In this document: piece by piece, positions 18,101-26,713 of the stretch
Layout: each line of letters starts with the position of its first letter
How positions within the stretch are numbered: the stretch's first letter is position 1
Assembly (NCBI RefSeq): GCF_007786475.1
Contig: NZ_VNJJ01000005.1
Span: 186,001 to 250,000, forward strand
Reading direction: 5' to 3'
DNA: 64,000 bases
DNA from: Cohnella terricola
GTDB lineage: Bacteria > Bacillota > Bacilli > Paenibacillales > Paenibacillaceae
Position numbers and translations under genes: made by a program
The notes under the pieces: generated by a model
What the model saw: the letters and a program-made list of their open reading frames with translations, nothing else
What the model was told of the DNA's origin: nothing
Database searches by the model: none

Positions 18101-18732
18101 TCATGGATTATAAATCGAGCGCGATGAAGCTCAGATTAGACGAAGTGGCACACGGGCTGTCGCTGCAAATGCTCACCTACCTGGACGTCGTCGTCTCCCA
18201 TGCACCGCACTGGCTGGGACGCCCAGCGGAACCGGCGGGCGTGCTCTATTTTCACGTTCAAAACCCACTGCTGCTTACGTCGAACGGATTGTCCCAGGAA
18301 GAGGCAAGGAACGCCTTGTTCAAGGAATACCGGATGCAAGGCCTGCTTTTGTCCGACGGCGAAACGGTCAAGCTGATGGACGAATCGCTCCATCAAGCGA
18401 GCAAGTCCGCGGTCGTTCCGGTCGAATTCAAGAAAGACGGGACGTTCTCCGCACGCTCGCAGGTCGCCAGTAGAAGCGAATGGGATGTGCTTCGCGGGTC
18501 GGTACGCTCCCAGATTCGCCGGATCGGCAAGCGGATCGTGGACGGGGACGTGGCGATCGCCCCTTATCGGCTGGACAAGCGTAGTCCGTGCGCGTTCTGC
18601 GATTACAAGCCTGTTTGCCATTTCGATACTCAGGTGGAAGGCAACGTATATCAATCGCTAAGCAAAGCTGCGAATCGGGAAGAGCTCTGGCAACGGCTCG
18701 CGAAAGACGCTCAAGGGAGGGAACCGTCGTGA
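15196..18732 (+). CDS. addB: ATP-dependent helicase/deoxyribonuclease subunit B (AddB)
   Basis: A 1178-residue AddB subunit of the AddAB helicase-nuclease that processes double-strand breaks and recognises Chi. The Walker A motif GRSGSGKT is at residues 8-15. The C-terminal RecB-type nuclease domain includes LRIMDYKSSAMKLRLDE. The four cysteines that ligate the iron-sulfur cluster are present at 813 (CPFQHF) and at 1132, 1135 and 1141 (PCAFCDYKPVC). The ATG at 15196 has AAGGAGGAAGAAGC upstream. The stop TGA overlaps the GTG start of addA, the standard translational coupling of the two subunits. Length fits the family. Confidence 0.96.
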   Translation: MSLRLIAGRSGSGKTRFCLDEIRSRLKEDPLGAPLILIVPEQATFQTEYAMATTPGLGGFMRAQVLSFRRLAYRVMQETGGSAVVPIHDNGKAMLLHKALEARREQLRLFRGGKTESGLVARINELFTEMKRYGLDGGLLSQHAETASGRIGETKETALLADKLHDLSLIYSDMERQLAGHWLDGEDMLEWLTRGAGNSSLLSGAEIWMDGFHGFTPSEYAAVEALLKKADRVSVALCADRLYGEGENPDELDAFHPTAETSARLSDLARSAGVDIEPPVVLAPETAPRFRSNPLLAFLERNWENRKRWDGETEWLRPDHPQCGLSLHEAANRRAEAEAAARDMLRRVREEGNRWRDMAVFVRKMDDYADLLSAVFGDYGIPYYLDGKAAVSHHPFVEFVRSALECVTGGWKAETVFRCAKTDLLGTPERRVSRDEVDRLENYALAAGIDGWRWHADQAWFPLYRGDIEDETDQAQAEEAMAPLIEVRDALLKPLIALERRMKQGGSVKELCESVYYFLEETGAADTLESWAKQDAASGKPGRMAVHRPLWDGVVNLLDQLVELMGEQSPDTALFAGMIDSGLEELKLGAVPPSLDGVLIGSPERTRSDRVKIVYLLGASDGVMPMRISENGLLAEEERDRLAAAGLSLAPGARRRLLDEQFLAYLTLTTPSHHLWVSYPVANEEGQTLLPSEWIAKLRKRFPGIPVRSAAAEPQETHSEEEQLEYAVHPGKAMTHLLTRLRAWRQGEALSPGWRSVYNWLLSREEWRARLVSLISSLNYTNEEQPLSPETSRLLYGDRLLASVSRMERFIACPFQHFAVHGLRLRERKLFRVDSPDIGQLFHAALRQTTEKLFAEGPAGLDASRWQSEAAAAVDKLLPRVQSQILLSSHRHQVMARKLRDIVMQASSVLGEQAALSAFKPVGLELSFGPNGLLPALSLPIDGARWMDIAGKIDRVDAAESSSGLLLRIMDYKSSAMKLRLDEVAHGLSLQMLTYLDVVVSHAPHWLGRPAEPAGVLYFHVQNPLLLTSNGLSQEEARNALFKEYRMQGLLLSDGETVKLMDESLHQASKSAVVPVEFKKDGTFSARSQVASRSEWDVLRGSVRSQIRRIGKRIVDGDVAIAPYRLDKRSPCAFCDYKPVCHFDTQVEGNVYQSLSKAANREELWQRLAKDAQGREPS

Positions 18733-21700
18733 TCAAAGCGCAGGAATGGCCGGCCAAGCCGGAAGGCAGCCGTTGGACGGACGAGCAATGGGCGGCCATC
18801 GTCGCGGACGGCTCCAATCTGCTCGTCGCCGCGGCGGCAGGTTCGGGCAAGACGGCCGTGCTCGTGGAAAGGATCATCTCTCGAATCGCTGACGAGGAGA
18901 AGCCGCTGGACGTCGATGCCATGCTCGTGGCGACGTTCACGAAAGCGGCCGCTGCGGAGATGAAGGAAAGAATCCGCCATGCGCTGGAGGAAGCGTTGGA
19001 ACGGAATCCGGATTCGAAGCATCTTCGGCGCCAGATCGCTCTTCTGCCGAGAGCGTCCGTGACGACGTTGCATTCGTTCTGTTTGGAAATCGTGGAGCGG
19101 TACGCACCGCTGATCGAACTCGACCCGGGATTCCGCATGGCCAACGATACCGAAGCGGAACTGCTCCGGATGGACACGCTGGATGAGCTGTTCGAGGAAC
19201 TGTACGCAAGCGAAGGAGAGAACGGGGCGTTGGCGGCGCTTGCCGACCGCTTCGGGGGTGAAAGAAGCGATGAACCGCTTCATCGCCTCGTGCTCGAACT
19301 GTTCGAATACGCGGGCAGCCATCCGTGGCCGGAGCATTGGCTAAGACGGACGGCCGGTGAATTCCGGCTGGCCCAAGCGGAAGAGCTGCTTCGCTCGTTA
19401 TGGGTCAAAAGCTTGCGGGACGATGCCGAACTTCTGCTGCAAGGCACGCTTCACCTGCTTCGCGGCGCGCTCAGACTGGCCCATGAACCGGGAGGGCCGG
19501 AGCCCTACATCGAAACGCTCTTCGCTGATATCGACGGTTTGGAGAAAGCCGCCGAGGCGTTCCGCACGGGGAATTGGGCGGACTGGCAGGCAGCGGTCGA
19601 AGGAATCGCATTCGGAAGGCTGAAGGCTTGCAAAGGCGACGAGTACGATCCAGCTATGATCGAGCGTGTCAAAGGTCTTAGAGATGCGGCGAAGAAAGCG
19701 GCGGGCAAGCTCGCAGGCGAGTGGCTCGTCCGCTCTCCGGAACAGTACGCGTCGGAGCTGCGTGAGCTGGCGCCGGAGATGGAGAGGCTGGCCGAACTCG
19801 CGATCGCGTTCGGCGAGCGTTACGAGCAAGCGAAGCGGGCGAAGGGATTGCTTGACTTCGGAGATCTCGAGCATTATGCGCTGCGGATCTTGCGAGATCC
19901 TTCCTCGACGCCGGAACGAAGCGTTCCTTCCCTGGCGGCACAGGGTTTCAGCGAGCGGTTCGCGGAGATCTACCTGGACGAGTATCAGGACACGAACGAG
20001 GTTCAGGAGGCAATCGTTTCGCTGATCGCGAGAAAAGACCCGGGCAACGTCTTTATGGTTGGCGACGTGAAGCAAAGCATTTACCGTTTCCGATTGGCGG
20101 AGCCGGGATTGTTCCTGGAGAAGTACAAAACGTATGAGGCTTGGAGTCCTGAATTCGCGCAAGTTCCTGCGGACAACGACGGACTTCGCATCGATCTGGC
20201 GAGAAACTTCCGCAGCCGCAGGGAGATCGTAAACGCGGTCAATCACGTGTTCCGGCTCATCATGCGCGAACCCGTCGGAGAGATGAATTACGACGAGCGG
20301 GCCGAGCTTATCTACGGGGACGGATATCCCTCAGCCGAAGAAGAAGCTAATCCGTACGCCGTCGAGATGATTTTGCTGGATGCAGCCGGTGGTTCGGACG
20401 ACAGCGCCGACGAGGCGGCAGGTGCTTCCACCGAGTCGCCGGGAACGGGAGAAAGCGAAGCCACCTCCGAAGACGGGTCGCCCGACGGTGCCGAAGATAT
20501 GGAAGCGGCACAGTTGGAAGCGCGGTGTATCGCGTCCGAGATCCGCAAGCTTATGGGCACGGACAGCGAAGATCGGGTTCCTTTTGCGGTATACGACGGC
20601 AAAGCAAAGCTGCACCGTCCGGTTCAGTACCGCGATATCGTCATTTTGCTCCGCGCCGTATCCGCGCTAGCGCCGACGTTTCTCGAAGAATTGAAGTCGG
20701 CGGGAATACCCGCTTACGCGGATCTCGCGACAGGATATTTCGCCGCGACGGAAGTCGATATTATGCTATCGCTGTTGTCGATCATCGACAATCCTCAGCA
20801 GGATATTCCGCTGGCTGGCGTGCTTCGGTCTCCAATCGGGGGGCTGACGGCGGAACAGCTTGCGCGAATCCGGCTTGCGCGGCGCGGGGGAACGTTCTGG
20901 GAAGCCGTGAACGCCGCGGCCGAGAATCCGGATGATTCGGAGGACGCGGATGGTCTGCGGGAGATGCTCGGCGGGTTGCTGCGGAAACTGGAAGAATGGC
21001 GGGATTTCGCGAGAAGGGAGCCCTTGGGTGATCTGCTCTGGATGCTTTACCGCGAAACCGGGTATTACGATTTTGTCGGCGGCTTGCCGGGAGGCGGGCA
21101 GCGGCAGGCGAACCTGCGCGCCCTCGTCGACCGCGCGATCCAATACGAGCGCTCTTCCAAGTTCCGCGGACTGTTCCGTTTCCTTCGTTTCCTCGGCCGG
21201 ATGCGCGATACCGGAGCGGATCTAGGTGCCGCGAGAGCGCTCGGCGAAAGCGAGAACGTCGTGCGGATCGTGTCGATCCACCGGAGCAAGGGGCTTGAAT
21301 TCCCGGTCGTATTCGCTGCGGGATTAGGTCGGAATTTCAACCGGAGGGATTTGAACGGCTCGTTCCTTAAGCATAAAAAACTCGGCTTTGGACCGCGAGT
21401 TGTCGAGCCGGATACGCGGGTCGCATATCCAACGCTTCCACAGCTCGCGATTCGCCGCAGGCTTGCCGCGGAAATGTTGGCGGAGGAAATGCGAGTGCTC
21501 TATGTCGCGTTGACCCGGCCGAAAGAAAAGCTATATTTGATCGGCACGAGCAAAGACGCGTCGAAGCAATGGGAGCAATGGGCCGAAACGGCCGCGATGT
21601 CGGACGAAAGCTTGCCATCGTTCGTCGCAGCCGCCGCGAGTAAGTATTTGGATTGGCTCGGTCCAGCGGCCGTTATAGCTAGCCAACTTTCAGACGCTTC

Positions 21701-22628
21701 ACGGAAGTGGATATGCCGAATAGAGCCGTTTTCTGTTTATACCCGTCTGTCGGGTGCGGCGCAAGAGGAGCAGCCGGACTCGGACCGCTTGTGGCAGGCG
21801 GTATTAAACGGCGAGCGCGTAGAAGCGGCAACGATTACGGCGGAGTCCGCCGCTCTGGAGGAGAAGATCGAAAAAGTTTTGTCTTGGGAGTACGGGGGTG
21901 CGACCGCAGCTAAGGTCGCGGCCAAAACGTCGATCACCGCTTTGAAAAATCGTTTGTCCCTGGACGAAGCCGCCGCGACAGTCATTCCAGACGTATCGAC
22001 GGGCGAGTCGGCAGGCGAGTGGACGGAGCGTTTGACAGAGGAGGGAGCCGCCGCTGCCGCGACATTCCGGCTGCGCAGACCACGGTTCATGTCCGCTCGG
22101 GAGCTTACCCCTGCAGAAAGGGGAACGGCGTATCACCTGGTCATGCAACATCTTCCCCTTAGCGGCGAGGCGGCGGAGGAGCATATCTCGGGCTTGCTGG
22201 ACGGTCTGGTCGAGAAGCGGATATTGTCCGCAGACCAGCGGAACGGCATCGAAGCGTCCGCGGTAGCGGCTTTCTGCCGCACGCCGTTGTTCGATCGGAT
22301 GCGCCAAGCTGCAAGGATATGGCGCGAAGTGCCGTTTACTTACGGCTTGAACGCCGCCGAAGTATATCCGGAGGCATTGGCACCCGCCTCAGGGGAAACC
22401 GTCGTGATTCAAGGCGTGATCGATTGCCTATTCGCGGAGGAAGACGGACTCGTACTCGTTGACTATAAGACGGATGCATTGAAGGGGCAAGACGCCGCGA
22501 ACGCGGCGGAGAAACATCGCTACCAGGTGGAGAAGTATGCCGAAGCCGTTCGCGGAATCGCAGGGGCTCCGGTGAAGGAAGCGTACGTCTATTTCTTCGA
22601 TGGCGGTCAGACCGTTCGGCTTGTCTGA
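18729..22628 (+). CDS. addA: ATP-dependent helicase/nuclease subunit A (AddA)
   Basis: The UvrD-like helicase and nuclease subunit of AddAB, about 1299 residues from GTG 18729; the frame is open further upstream inside addB. Walker A AAAAGSGKTAVL lies near residue 36, the Walker B box LDEYQDTNE near 415, SIHRSKGLEFPVVF (motif V region) near 850, and the nuclease motif LVDYKTDAL near 1243. It is somewhat longer than typical AddA. Much of the excess is a Ser/Glu/Asp-rich insert near residues 554-594 (GGSDDSADEAAGASTE...). The start is chosen because GTG overlaps the addB stop with AAGGGAGGGAACC before it. Confidence 0.95.
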   Translation: MIKAQEWPAKPEGSRWTDEQWAAIVADGSNLLVAAAAGSGKTAVLVERIISRIADEEKPLDVDAMLVATFTKAAAAEMKERIRHALEEALERNPDSKHLRRQIALLPRASVTTLHSFCLEIVERYAPLIELDPGFRMANDTEAELLRMDTLDELFEELYASEGENGALAALADRFGGERSDEPLHRLVLELFEYAGSHPWPEHWLRRTAGEFRLAQAEELLRSLWVKSLRDDAELLLQGTLHLLRGALRLAHEPGGPEPYIETLFADIDGLEKAAEAFRTGNWADWQAAVEGIAFGRLKACKGDEYDPAMIERVKGLRDAAKKAAGKLAGEWLVRSPEQYASELRELAPEMERLAELAIAFGERYEQAKRAKGLLDFGDLEHYALRILRDPSSTPERSVPSLAAQGFSERFAEIYLDEYQDTNEVQEAIVSLIARKDPGNVFMVGDVKQSIYRFRLAEPGLFLEKYKTYEAWSPEFAQVPADNDGLRIDLARNFRSRREIVNAVNHVFRLIMREPVGEMNYDERAELIYGDGYPSAEEEANPYAVEMILLDAAGGSDDSADEAAGASTESPGTGESEATSEDGSPDGAEDMEAAQLEARCIASEIRKLMGTDSEDRVPFAVYDGKAKLHRPVQYRDIVILLRAVSALAPTFLEELKSAGIPAYADLATGYFAATEVDIMLSLLSIIDNPQQDIPLAGVLRSPIGGLTAEQLARIRLARRGGTFWEAVNAAAENPDDSEDADGLREMLGGLLRKLEEWRDFARREPLGDLLWMLYRETGYYDFVGGLPGGGQRQANLRALVDRAIQYERSSKFRGLFRFLRFLGRMRDTGADLGAARALGESENVVRIVSIHRSKGLEFPVVFAAGLGRNFNRRDLNGSFLKHKKLGFGPRVVEPDTRVAYPTLPQLAIRRRLAAEMLAEEMRVLYVALTRPKEKLYLIGTSKDASKQWEQWAETAAMSDESLPSFVAAAASKYLDWLGPAAVIASQLSDASRKWICRIEPFSVYTRLSGAAQEEQPDSDRLWQAVLNGERVEAATITAESAALEEKIEKVLSWEYGGATAAKVAAKTSITALKNRLSLDEAAATVIPDVSTGESAGEWTERLTEEGAAAAATFRLRRPRFMSARELTPAERGTAYHLVMQHLPLSGEAAEEHISGLLDGLVEKRILSADQRNGIEASAVAAFCRTPLFDRMRQAARIWREVPFTYGLNAAEVYPEALAPASGETVVIQGVIDCLFAEEDGLVLVDYKTDALKGQDAANAAEKHRYQVEKYAEAVRGIAGAPVKEAYVYFFDGGQTVRLV

Positions 22629-22666
22629 TCGGAAATGGAAGGGATTGAATATCAGGAGGGAACGTT

Positions 22667-23299
22667 ATGCCGGCGAACGCCGAAAACAAAACCACAAATA
22701 AAAGATCCTACACCCTCGCGGCATTGTTCGCGGCAATCGTCGTTCTGGCGACGTTCGTAATTATGGCTTACTCGAAATACATTCTTTCGGAACAATCGCA
22801 TACGACCGATAAGGGCTTAAGATTGGCGGAGCGTTACGGTTACGCGATGACGTTCGCTGATCGTCTGCACGAAGGAGCGGAGTCGCTGCTTGTCGCGAAG
22901 ACGGAAACGGAACGAATCCGGGCTGTAAAAGCGATCGCCGAAGGGAGACTAGCCGGGGGAGAAACGTTGGGCTTGTTTATCGAAGCAGCTCATCTGGATT
23001 CGGGATTGTCTCGAACGGAAGCGGCCAAGCCCATTATGGAGGCGATGAACGCCGTTGTCGGAGCGGAAAGCCCGTTGGCGACGATCGGCGAGCACGAGGG
23101 TCCCTTGACAGAGGAGGAGACGGTTTTCCTGACTAACGTCCGGGACGGCGCCGCGAAGATGCAAGAGACGCTGTTCCGCTTTCGCCCGCCATCTGGCGAA
23201 GCGGGTTACCGCCAGATGATCACGGTGGGTGAATGGAGAGCCCCGGCGCTTGAAGCTTCGAAGCAATTGGAAGAGCTCGCGGACGTACTCGCCAAATAA
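22667..23299 (+). CDS. Hypothetical membrane-anchored protein
   Basis: A 210-residue protein that I cannot assign. It has a short charged N-terminus, one membrane helix at about residues 16-38 (TLAALFAAIVVLATFVIMAY), and a helical extracytoplasmic part rich in Glu, Ala and Leu with no cysteines. The architecture, with the bulk outside the membrane after a single N-terminal anchor, resembles sensor or signalling ectodomains, but no catalytic or binding motif is visible. It follows addA by 38 bp with ribosome site CAGGAGGGAACGTT and may be the last gene of the addBA transcript. Confidence 0.7.
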   Translation: MPANAENKTTNKRSYTLAALFAAIVVLATFVIMAYSKYILSEQSHTTDKGLRLAERYGYAMTFADRLHEGAESLLVAKTETERIRAVKAIAEGRLAGGETLGLFIEAAHLDSGLSRTEAAKPIMEAMNAVVGAESPLATIGEHEGPLTEEETVFLTNVRDGAAKMQETLFRFRPPSGEAGYRQMITVGEWRAPALEASKQLEELADVLAK

Positions 23300-23482
23300 C
23301 GAAGCTTATTCAGAATCAGCCCATTCTAACCGCCCCCATGTAGCCATTCGCCTATGCCGGCATATGATGTGAAGAAGGCAGGCACCCAAGTTACGACGGA
23401 TCGTAGAGGGATCCCTGACGATTGGACGGGACGGCGGCGGATGCGGTATGATGGATGCAAACGAAACAGAGGGGTGCGTCCA

Positions 23483-23839
23483 TTGTCGGATTGCTTATTT
23501 TGTAAAATCGTCGAAGGAACGATTCCTTCCCGCAAAGTTTACGAGGACGATTCCGTCATCGCGTTTCACGACATTCAGCCTCAAGCTCCCGTTCACCTGC
23601 TCGTCATTCCGAAGAAACATATCGCGACGATGAACGATTGCGAAGAGCAGGATCAAATGCTTCTCGGACATCTACTGCTGTCGGCCCAAAAGATCGCGAA
23701 GGAAGCCGGATTAGCGGAAGGCGGCTATCGCTTGATCAACAACTGCGGCCGCGATTCGGGACAAGTGGTTTTCCATATCCACTGGCATATTCTCGGCGGA
23801 GAGAAACTGGGTCCGCTTAACGCGAGCGAACAAGCATAA
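23483..23839 (+). CDS. HIT family protein (histidine triad nucleotide-binding)
   Basis: A 118-residue histidine-triad protein, a nucleotide hydrolase or transferase of the Hint/Hit branch. It starts SDCLFCKIVEGTIPSRKVYE, where the CxxC pair is the common zinc-linked feature of bacterial HIT proteins. The active-site triad is HIHWHILGG near residues 101-109. The TTG at 23483 is chosen because GAGGGGTG lies six bases before it and because homologues begin exactly there; the frame continues upstream without homology. In Bacillales the protein (Hit/YhaE) is often near ABC transporter genes; here it precedes rpsU. Confidence 0.92.
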   Translation: MSDCLFCKIVEGTIPSRKVYEDDSVIAFHDIQPQAPVHLLVIPKKHIATMNDCEEQDQMLLGHLLLSAQKIAKEAGLAEGGYRLINNCGRDSGQVVFHIHWHILGGEKLGPLNASEQA

Positions 23840-23913
23840 TTTCCATAATCGCAAGACTTTGAGGGAAGGAAAAACTTAGTGCCGTCCGATTAAGAATTTC
23901 TCGCCGGCTCAAG

Positions 23914-23943
23914 TTGACACTCCCTTTCCTCATCACATATAAT
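23914..23943 (+). promoter_or_regulatory. Strong sigma-A promoter of rpsU-yqeY
   Basis: A perfect -35 box TTGACA (23914-23919) and a perfect -10 box TATAAT (23938-23943) are separated by 18 bp. They lie 48 bp before the rpsU start, as expected for a highly expressed ribosomal protein gene. Confidence 0.85.
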
Positions 23944-23990
23944 ATAGCTTGATAACCGTGTTGGGTCTGTTGCGGAGGGAGGGAAAACAG

Positions 23991-24164
23991 GTGGCCGAAA
24001 CAAAAGTACGAAAAAATGAAACAATCGACGCTGCACTCCGCCGCTTTAAGCGTTCCATTGCCAAAGATGGCGTTCTCGCGGAAGTGAAAAAACGTAAACA
24101 TTACGAAAAGCCAAGCGTGAAGCGGAAGTTGAAATCCGAAGCTGCACGTAAACGCAAGTACTAG
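23991..24164 (+). CDS. rpsU: 30S ribosomal protein S21
   Basis: A 57-residue, very basic ribosomal protein of the 30S subunit that helps base-pairing at translation initiation. The sequence [20 protein letters not shown] and the end [20 protein letters not shown] are diagnostic. GTG 23991 follows GGAGGGAGGG; the frame is open further upstream but homologues start here. It is followed by yqeY after 15 bp, a near-universal pair in Firmicutes. Confidence 0.97.
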   Translation: MAETKVRKNETIDAALRRFKRSIAKDGVLAEVKKRKHYEKPSVKRKLKSEAARKRKY

Positions 24165-24179
24165 GAGGAATCCGCACTC

Positions 24180-24623
24180 ATGAATCTTGCGGACCGTTTG
24201 AACGACGAGATGAAACAAGCGATGAGGGACGGCAACAAATTCCGTCTGCAGACGATTCGTTTGCTTCGCGCGTCGATCAAAAATCAAGAAATCGAGCTGC
24301 GCCGACCGCTTGACGATAACGAAACGCTTAATATATTGAGCCGTGAACTCAAGCAACGACGCGATTCCCTCCAAGACTTCGAAAGAGGCGGGCGGGAAGA
24401 TCTCGTAAGCAATGTCAAAGCAGAAATTGAGATCATCTCCGAATATCTTCCGCGACAGCTTACAGAAGAAGAAATTAAAGCAATCGTTGTGCAGACCATG
24501 CAAGAAACCGGTGCTTCTTCTAAAGCCGACCTCGGGAAATTAATGGGCGCTTTGATGCCCAAGGTGAAAGGCGTTGCGGACGGCAAGCTCGTCAACGCAA
24601 TCGTCCAGCAATCTCTGCAATAA
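24180..24623 (+). CDS. yqeY: GatB/YqeY domain-containing protein
   Basis: A 147-residue all-helical protein of the YqeY family, homologous to the tRNA-binding tail of the GatB amidotransferase subunit. It begins MNLADRLNDEMKQAMRDGNK and ends with the GKLMGALMPKVKGVADGKLV segment typical of the tail domain. Its role is not settled; a tRNA-linked function is inferred from the GatB similarity. The ATG has AGGAGG 12 bases upstream. It forms the rpsU-yqeY operon, which ends at the terminator just downstream. Confidence 0.93.
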   Translation: MNLADRLNDEMKQAMRDGNKFRLQTIRLLRASIKNQEIELRRPLDDNETLNILSRELKQRRDSLQDFERGGREDLVSNVKAEIEIISEYLPRQLTEEEIKAIVVQTMQETGASSKADLGKLMGALMPKVKGVADGKLVNAIVQQSLQ

Positions 24624-24640
24624 TTCCGACATGAACGACA

Positions 24641-24666
24641 GGCACTCCCGCCAGGGGGTGCTTTTT
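24641..24666 (+). terminator. Rho-independent terminator after yqeY
   Basis: GGCACTCCC pairs with GGGGGTGC (one G-T pair) around a GCCA loop, followed by TTTTT. It ends rpsU-yqeY. Confidence 0.8.
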
Positions 24667-24841
24667 GCTTTTTGCGAAGCCCCGTGACAAAATAACGCCT
24701 TTAGGAGTGCGAGCCAATCAGTAGGCCGCAACTTCCACACCACGTTTGATTTTATCTTTTTGATGAAAATTGTAATAATGTGTAACTTTTTCTCGTTTGT
24801 GGTGACTTAATAATTGGCTTTCTGGCCAGGATTTCATCATA

Positions 24842-25078
24842 ATGAGTGGCGGTGTATCTATAGTGTCCAAAAATAATCGTATAGTAGTTCTTATTTCAAG
24901 TTTTATATTAGGTTTACTGATTATGTTCTCGCCTAACATTATTACTGGATCATCATATGATACTACTCATGTAATGGGAGGTCTCTTGACTGCTGAATTT
25001 GTTGTAAGAACAATCGTTATCGTGATTGGATTGATCGTTATTTACGATGGTATTAAAAATTATTTTTATATTAAGTAG
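24842..25078 (+). CDS. Small hypothetical membrane protein in an AT-rich islet
   Basis: A 78-residue protein with two predicted membrane helices (VVLISSFILGLLIMFSPNII near 15-34 and VVRTIVIVIGLIVIYDGI near 54-71) joined by a short polar loop. I recognise no family. The gene and its flanks (about 24,700-25,180) are markedly AT-rich, with codons ending in A or T, unlike the GC-rich neighbours, so recent acquisition is likely. The ATG at 24842 has a weak CCAGGATT site; GTG 24863 is an alternative start. It lies between the yqeY terminator and nfeD. Confidence 0.55.
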   Translation: MSGGVSIVSKNNRIVVLISSFILGLLIMFSPNIITGSSYDTTHVMGGLLTAEFVVRTIVIVIGLIVIYDGIKNYFYIK

Positions 25079-25276
25079 ACAATTAATTGGATACAGCCCC
25101 CATCCAGTCTGCTAAACGAGCAACTATTGTTTTTCAAAAATCAACCTAGGGGATGACAAGCAGGGGTTTGACTTTTTGGGTTGAGACCTAGAAAATTCGT
25201 AAAGAGGATGAAACGGTTCCTTTGTCGAATCGTAATATGGGGTATGTTGGAGAAATATAAAGAAGGAGGAATGAAA

Positions 25277-26656
25277 ATGGGTTCAACGAATAAGCGCTCG
25301 CGCTTTCCGGATTGGACAAGGCGAATCTGGCTATTCGCATGGGCGGCATTGATCGCTATTCCGCTTATCGGTTCCGCCGCCCAAGGCGCTCGCGCATCCG
25401 CATCTCCGACTGCGGGATCCGTGTACGTGATCCCCGTCCATCAAACGGTGCAGACCGGCCTGGCCTCGTTCCTGGAACGTGCCTTTAAGAACGCTGAAGA
25501 AGCGAAAGCCTCTCTGATCGTGCTCGATATAGACACGCCGGGAGGAGAGCTCAGAACGGCCGAGGATATCGCCAAGCGAATTCGGAGCTCGTCGGTTCCG
25601 ACCGTTGCCTTCGTTACGGGCAAAGCCGCGTCTGCCGGGGCTTACCTGGCTTTGAACGCCGGCGGAATCGCCATGGCGCCGGGAACGACGATCGGCGCGG
25701 CCATGATCGTGGATGGCTCCGGCAATCCAATCGACAATCCCAAGCACGTATCCTTCTGGAGCGAAGAAATGCGTTCCGCCGCGGAGCTTAACGGGCGTGA
25801 CGCGAATATCGCAATCGGGATGGTTGATCCACACCGCGTTGTCGAGCTTAAGGAGATCGGGGAGACGAAGGAAAATGGTCAGATTATTTCTTTAAGCGCG
25901 GAGAATGCGTTTAAGGTCGGATACGCCGACAAATTGGCCGGGACGGTCGATGAAGTGATTGCCTGGAAAGGCTTGTCCGATCGTACCGTCGTCGAATTTA
26001 ATCTGTCCCTCGCCGAGAAAATATCCGCAGTGGTTACCGGGACGGGCGTCAGCATTCTGCTGCTGATCATCGGAATCGCGGGTGTCGTGATCGAGCTTAT
26101 CGTGCCGGGCTTCGGCGTTCCAGGAATCGTAGGATTGGTCGCGTTTGGCTTGTATTTCTTCGGACAATCGATCGCGGGCTTTGCGGGTATGGAATCGTTG
26201 GTCGTTTTCCTGATCGGGATCGGGATGCTCGTGTTGGAAGTGTTCTTACCGAGCTTCGGCATTCTGGGCATACTCGGAATCGCGGCGCTGATTACGGGGA
26301 TCACGATGGGCGCCTACGATACGGGGAACGCGCTGAGGTCACTTGGAATCGCGGTGCTCGTGGCTGCCGTCGTCGTCGTTGCATTCGCGTACATTTTCCG
26401 CAAAAAGGGCGTATGGAACCGGTTTATCTTGAAGGAGCAATTGACAGCGGACAAAGGTTATGTTCCGCAAGAGCCTCGCCAGCATTGGGTCGGACAGACC
26501 GGCTTGGCGGTGTCCATGCTCAGACCTTCGGGTGTTGCGGAGATCGGCGGCCAGCGACTGGACGTCATCACGTCCGGTGAATTCGTCGAGGCGGGCAAGG
26601 CGGTACAGGTCGTCTCCGTTGACGGTACCCGGATTCTCGTAAAGGAGATTCACTAA
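25277..26656 (+). CDS. NfeD-family membrane-bound serine protease (YqeZ)
   Basis: A 459-residue long-form NfeD protein. A signal anchor near residues 15-35 is followed by a ClpP-like serine protease domain (about 50-230), with IDTPGGELRTAEDIAKRI and the nucleophile-bearing KAASAGAYLALNAG. Next come four to five membrane helices (about 250-380) and a C-terminal OB-fold NfeD domain (HWVGQTGLAVSMLRPSG...). Long NfeD proteins work with the flotillin-like protein encoded next door, FloA, in membrane organisation. ATG 25277 is chosen over 25271 because AAGGAGGA is six bases before it. It corresponds to Bacillus yqeZ by synteny. Confidence 0.93.
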   Translation: MGSTNKRSRFPDWTRRIWLFAWAALIAIPLIGSAAQGARASASPTAGSVYVIPVHQTVQTGLASFLERAFKNAEEAKASLIVLDIDTPGGELRTAEDIAKRIRSSSVPTVAFVTGKAASAGAYLALNAGGIAMAPGTTIGAAMIVDGSGNPIDNPKHVSFWSEEMRSAAELNGRDANIAIGMVDPHRVVELKEIGETKENGQIISLSAENAFKVGYADKLAGTVDEVIAWKGLSDRTVVEFNLSLAEKISAVVTGTGVSILLLIIGIAGVVIELIVPGFGVPGIVGLVAFGLYFFGQSIAGFAGMESLVVFLIGIGMLVLEVFLPSFGILGILGIAALITGITMGAYDTGNALRSLGIAVLVAAVVVVAFAYIFRKKGVWNRFILKEQLTADKGYVPQEPRQHWVGQTGLAVSMLRPSGVAEIGGQRLDVITSGEFVEAGKAVQVVSVDGTRILVKEIH

Positions 26657-26713
26657 GCGGCAACGAATCTTAAAGACCAGTAGTCGAAAACAAAAAAACG
26701 TCGGAGGTACACT

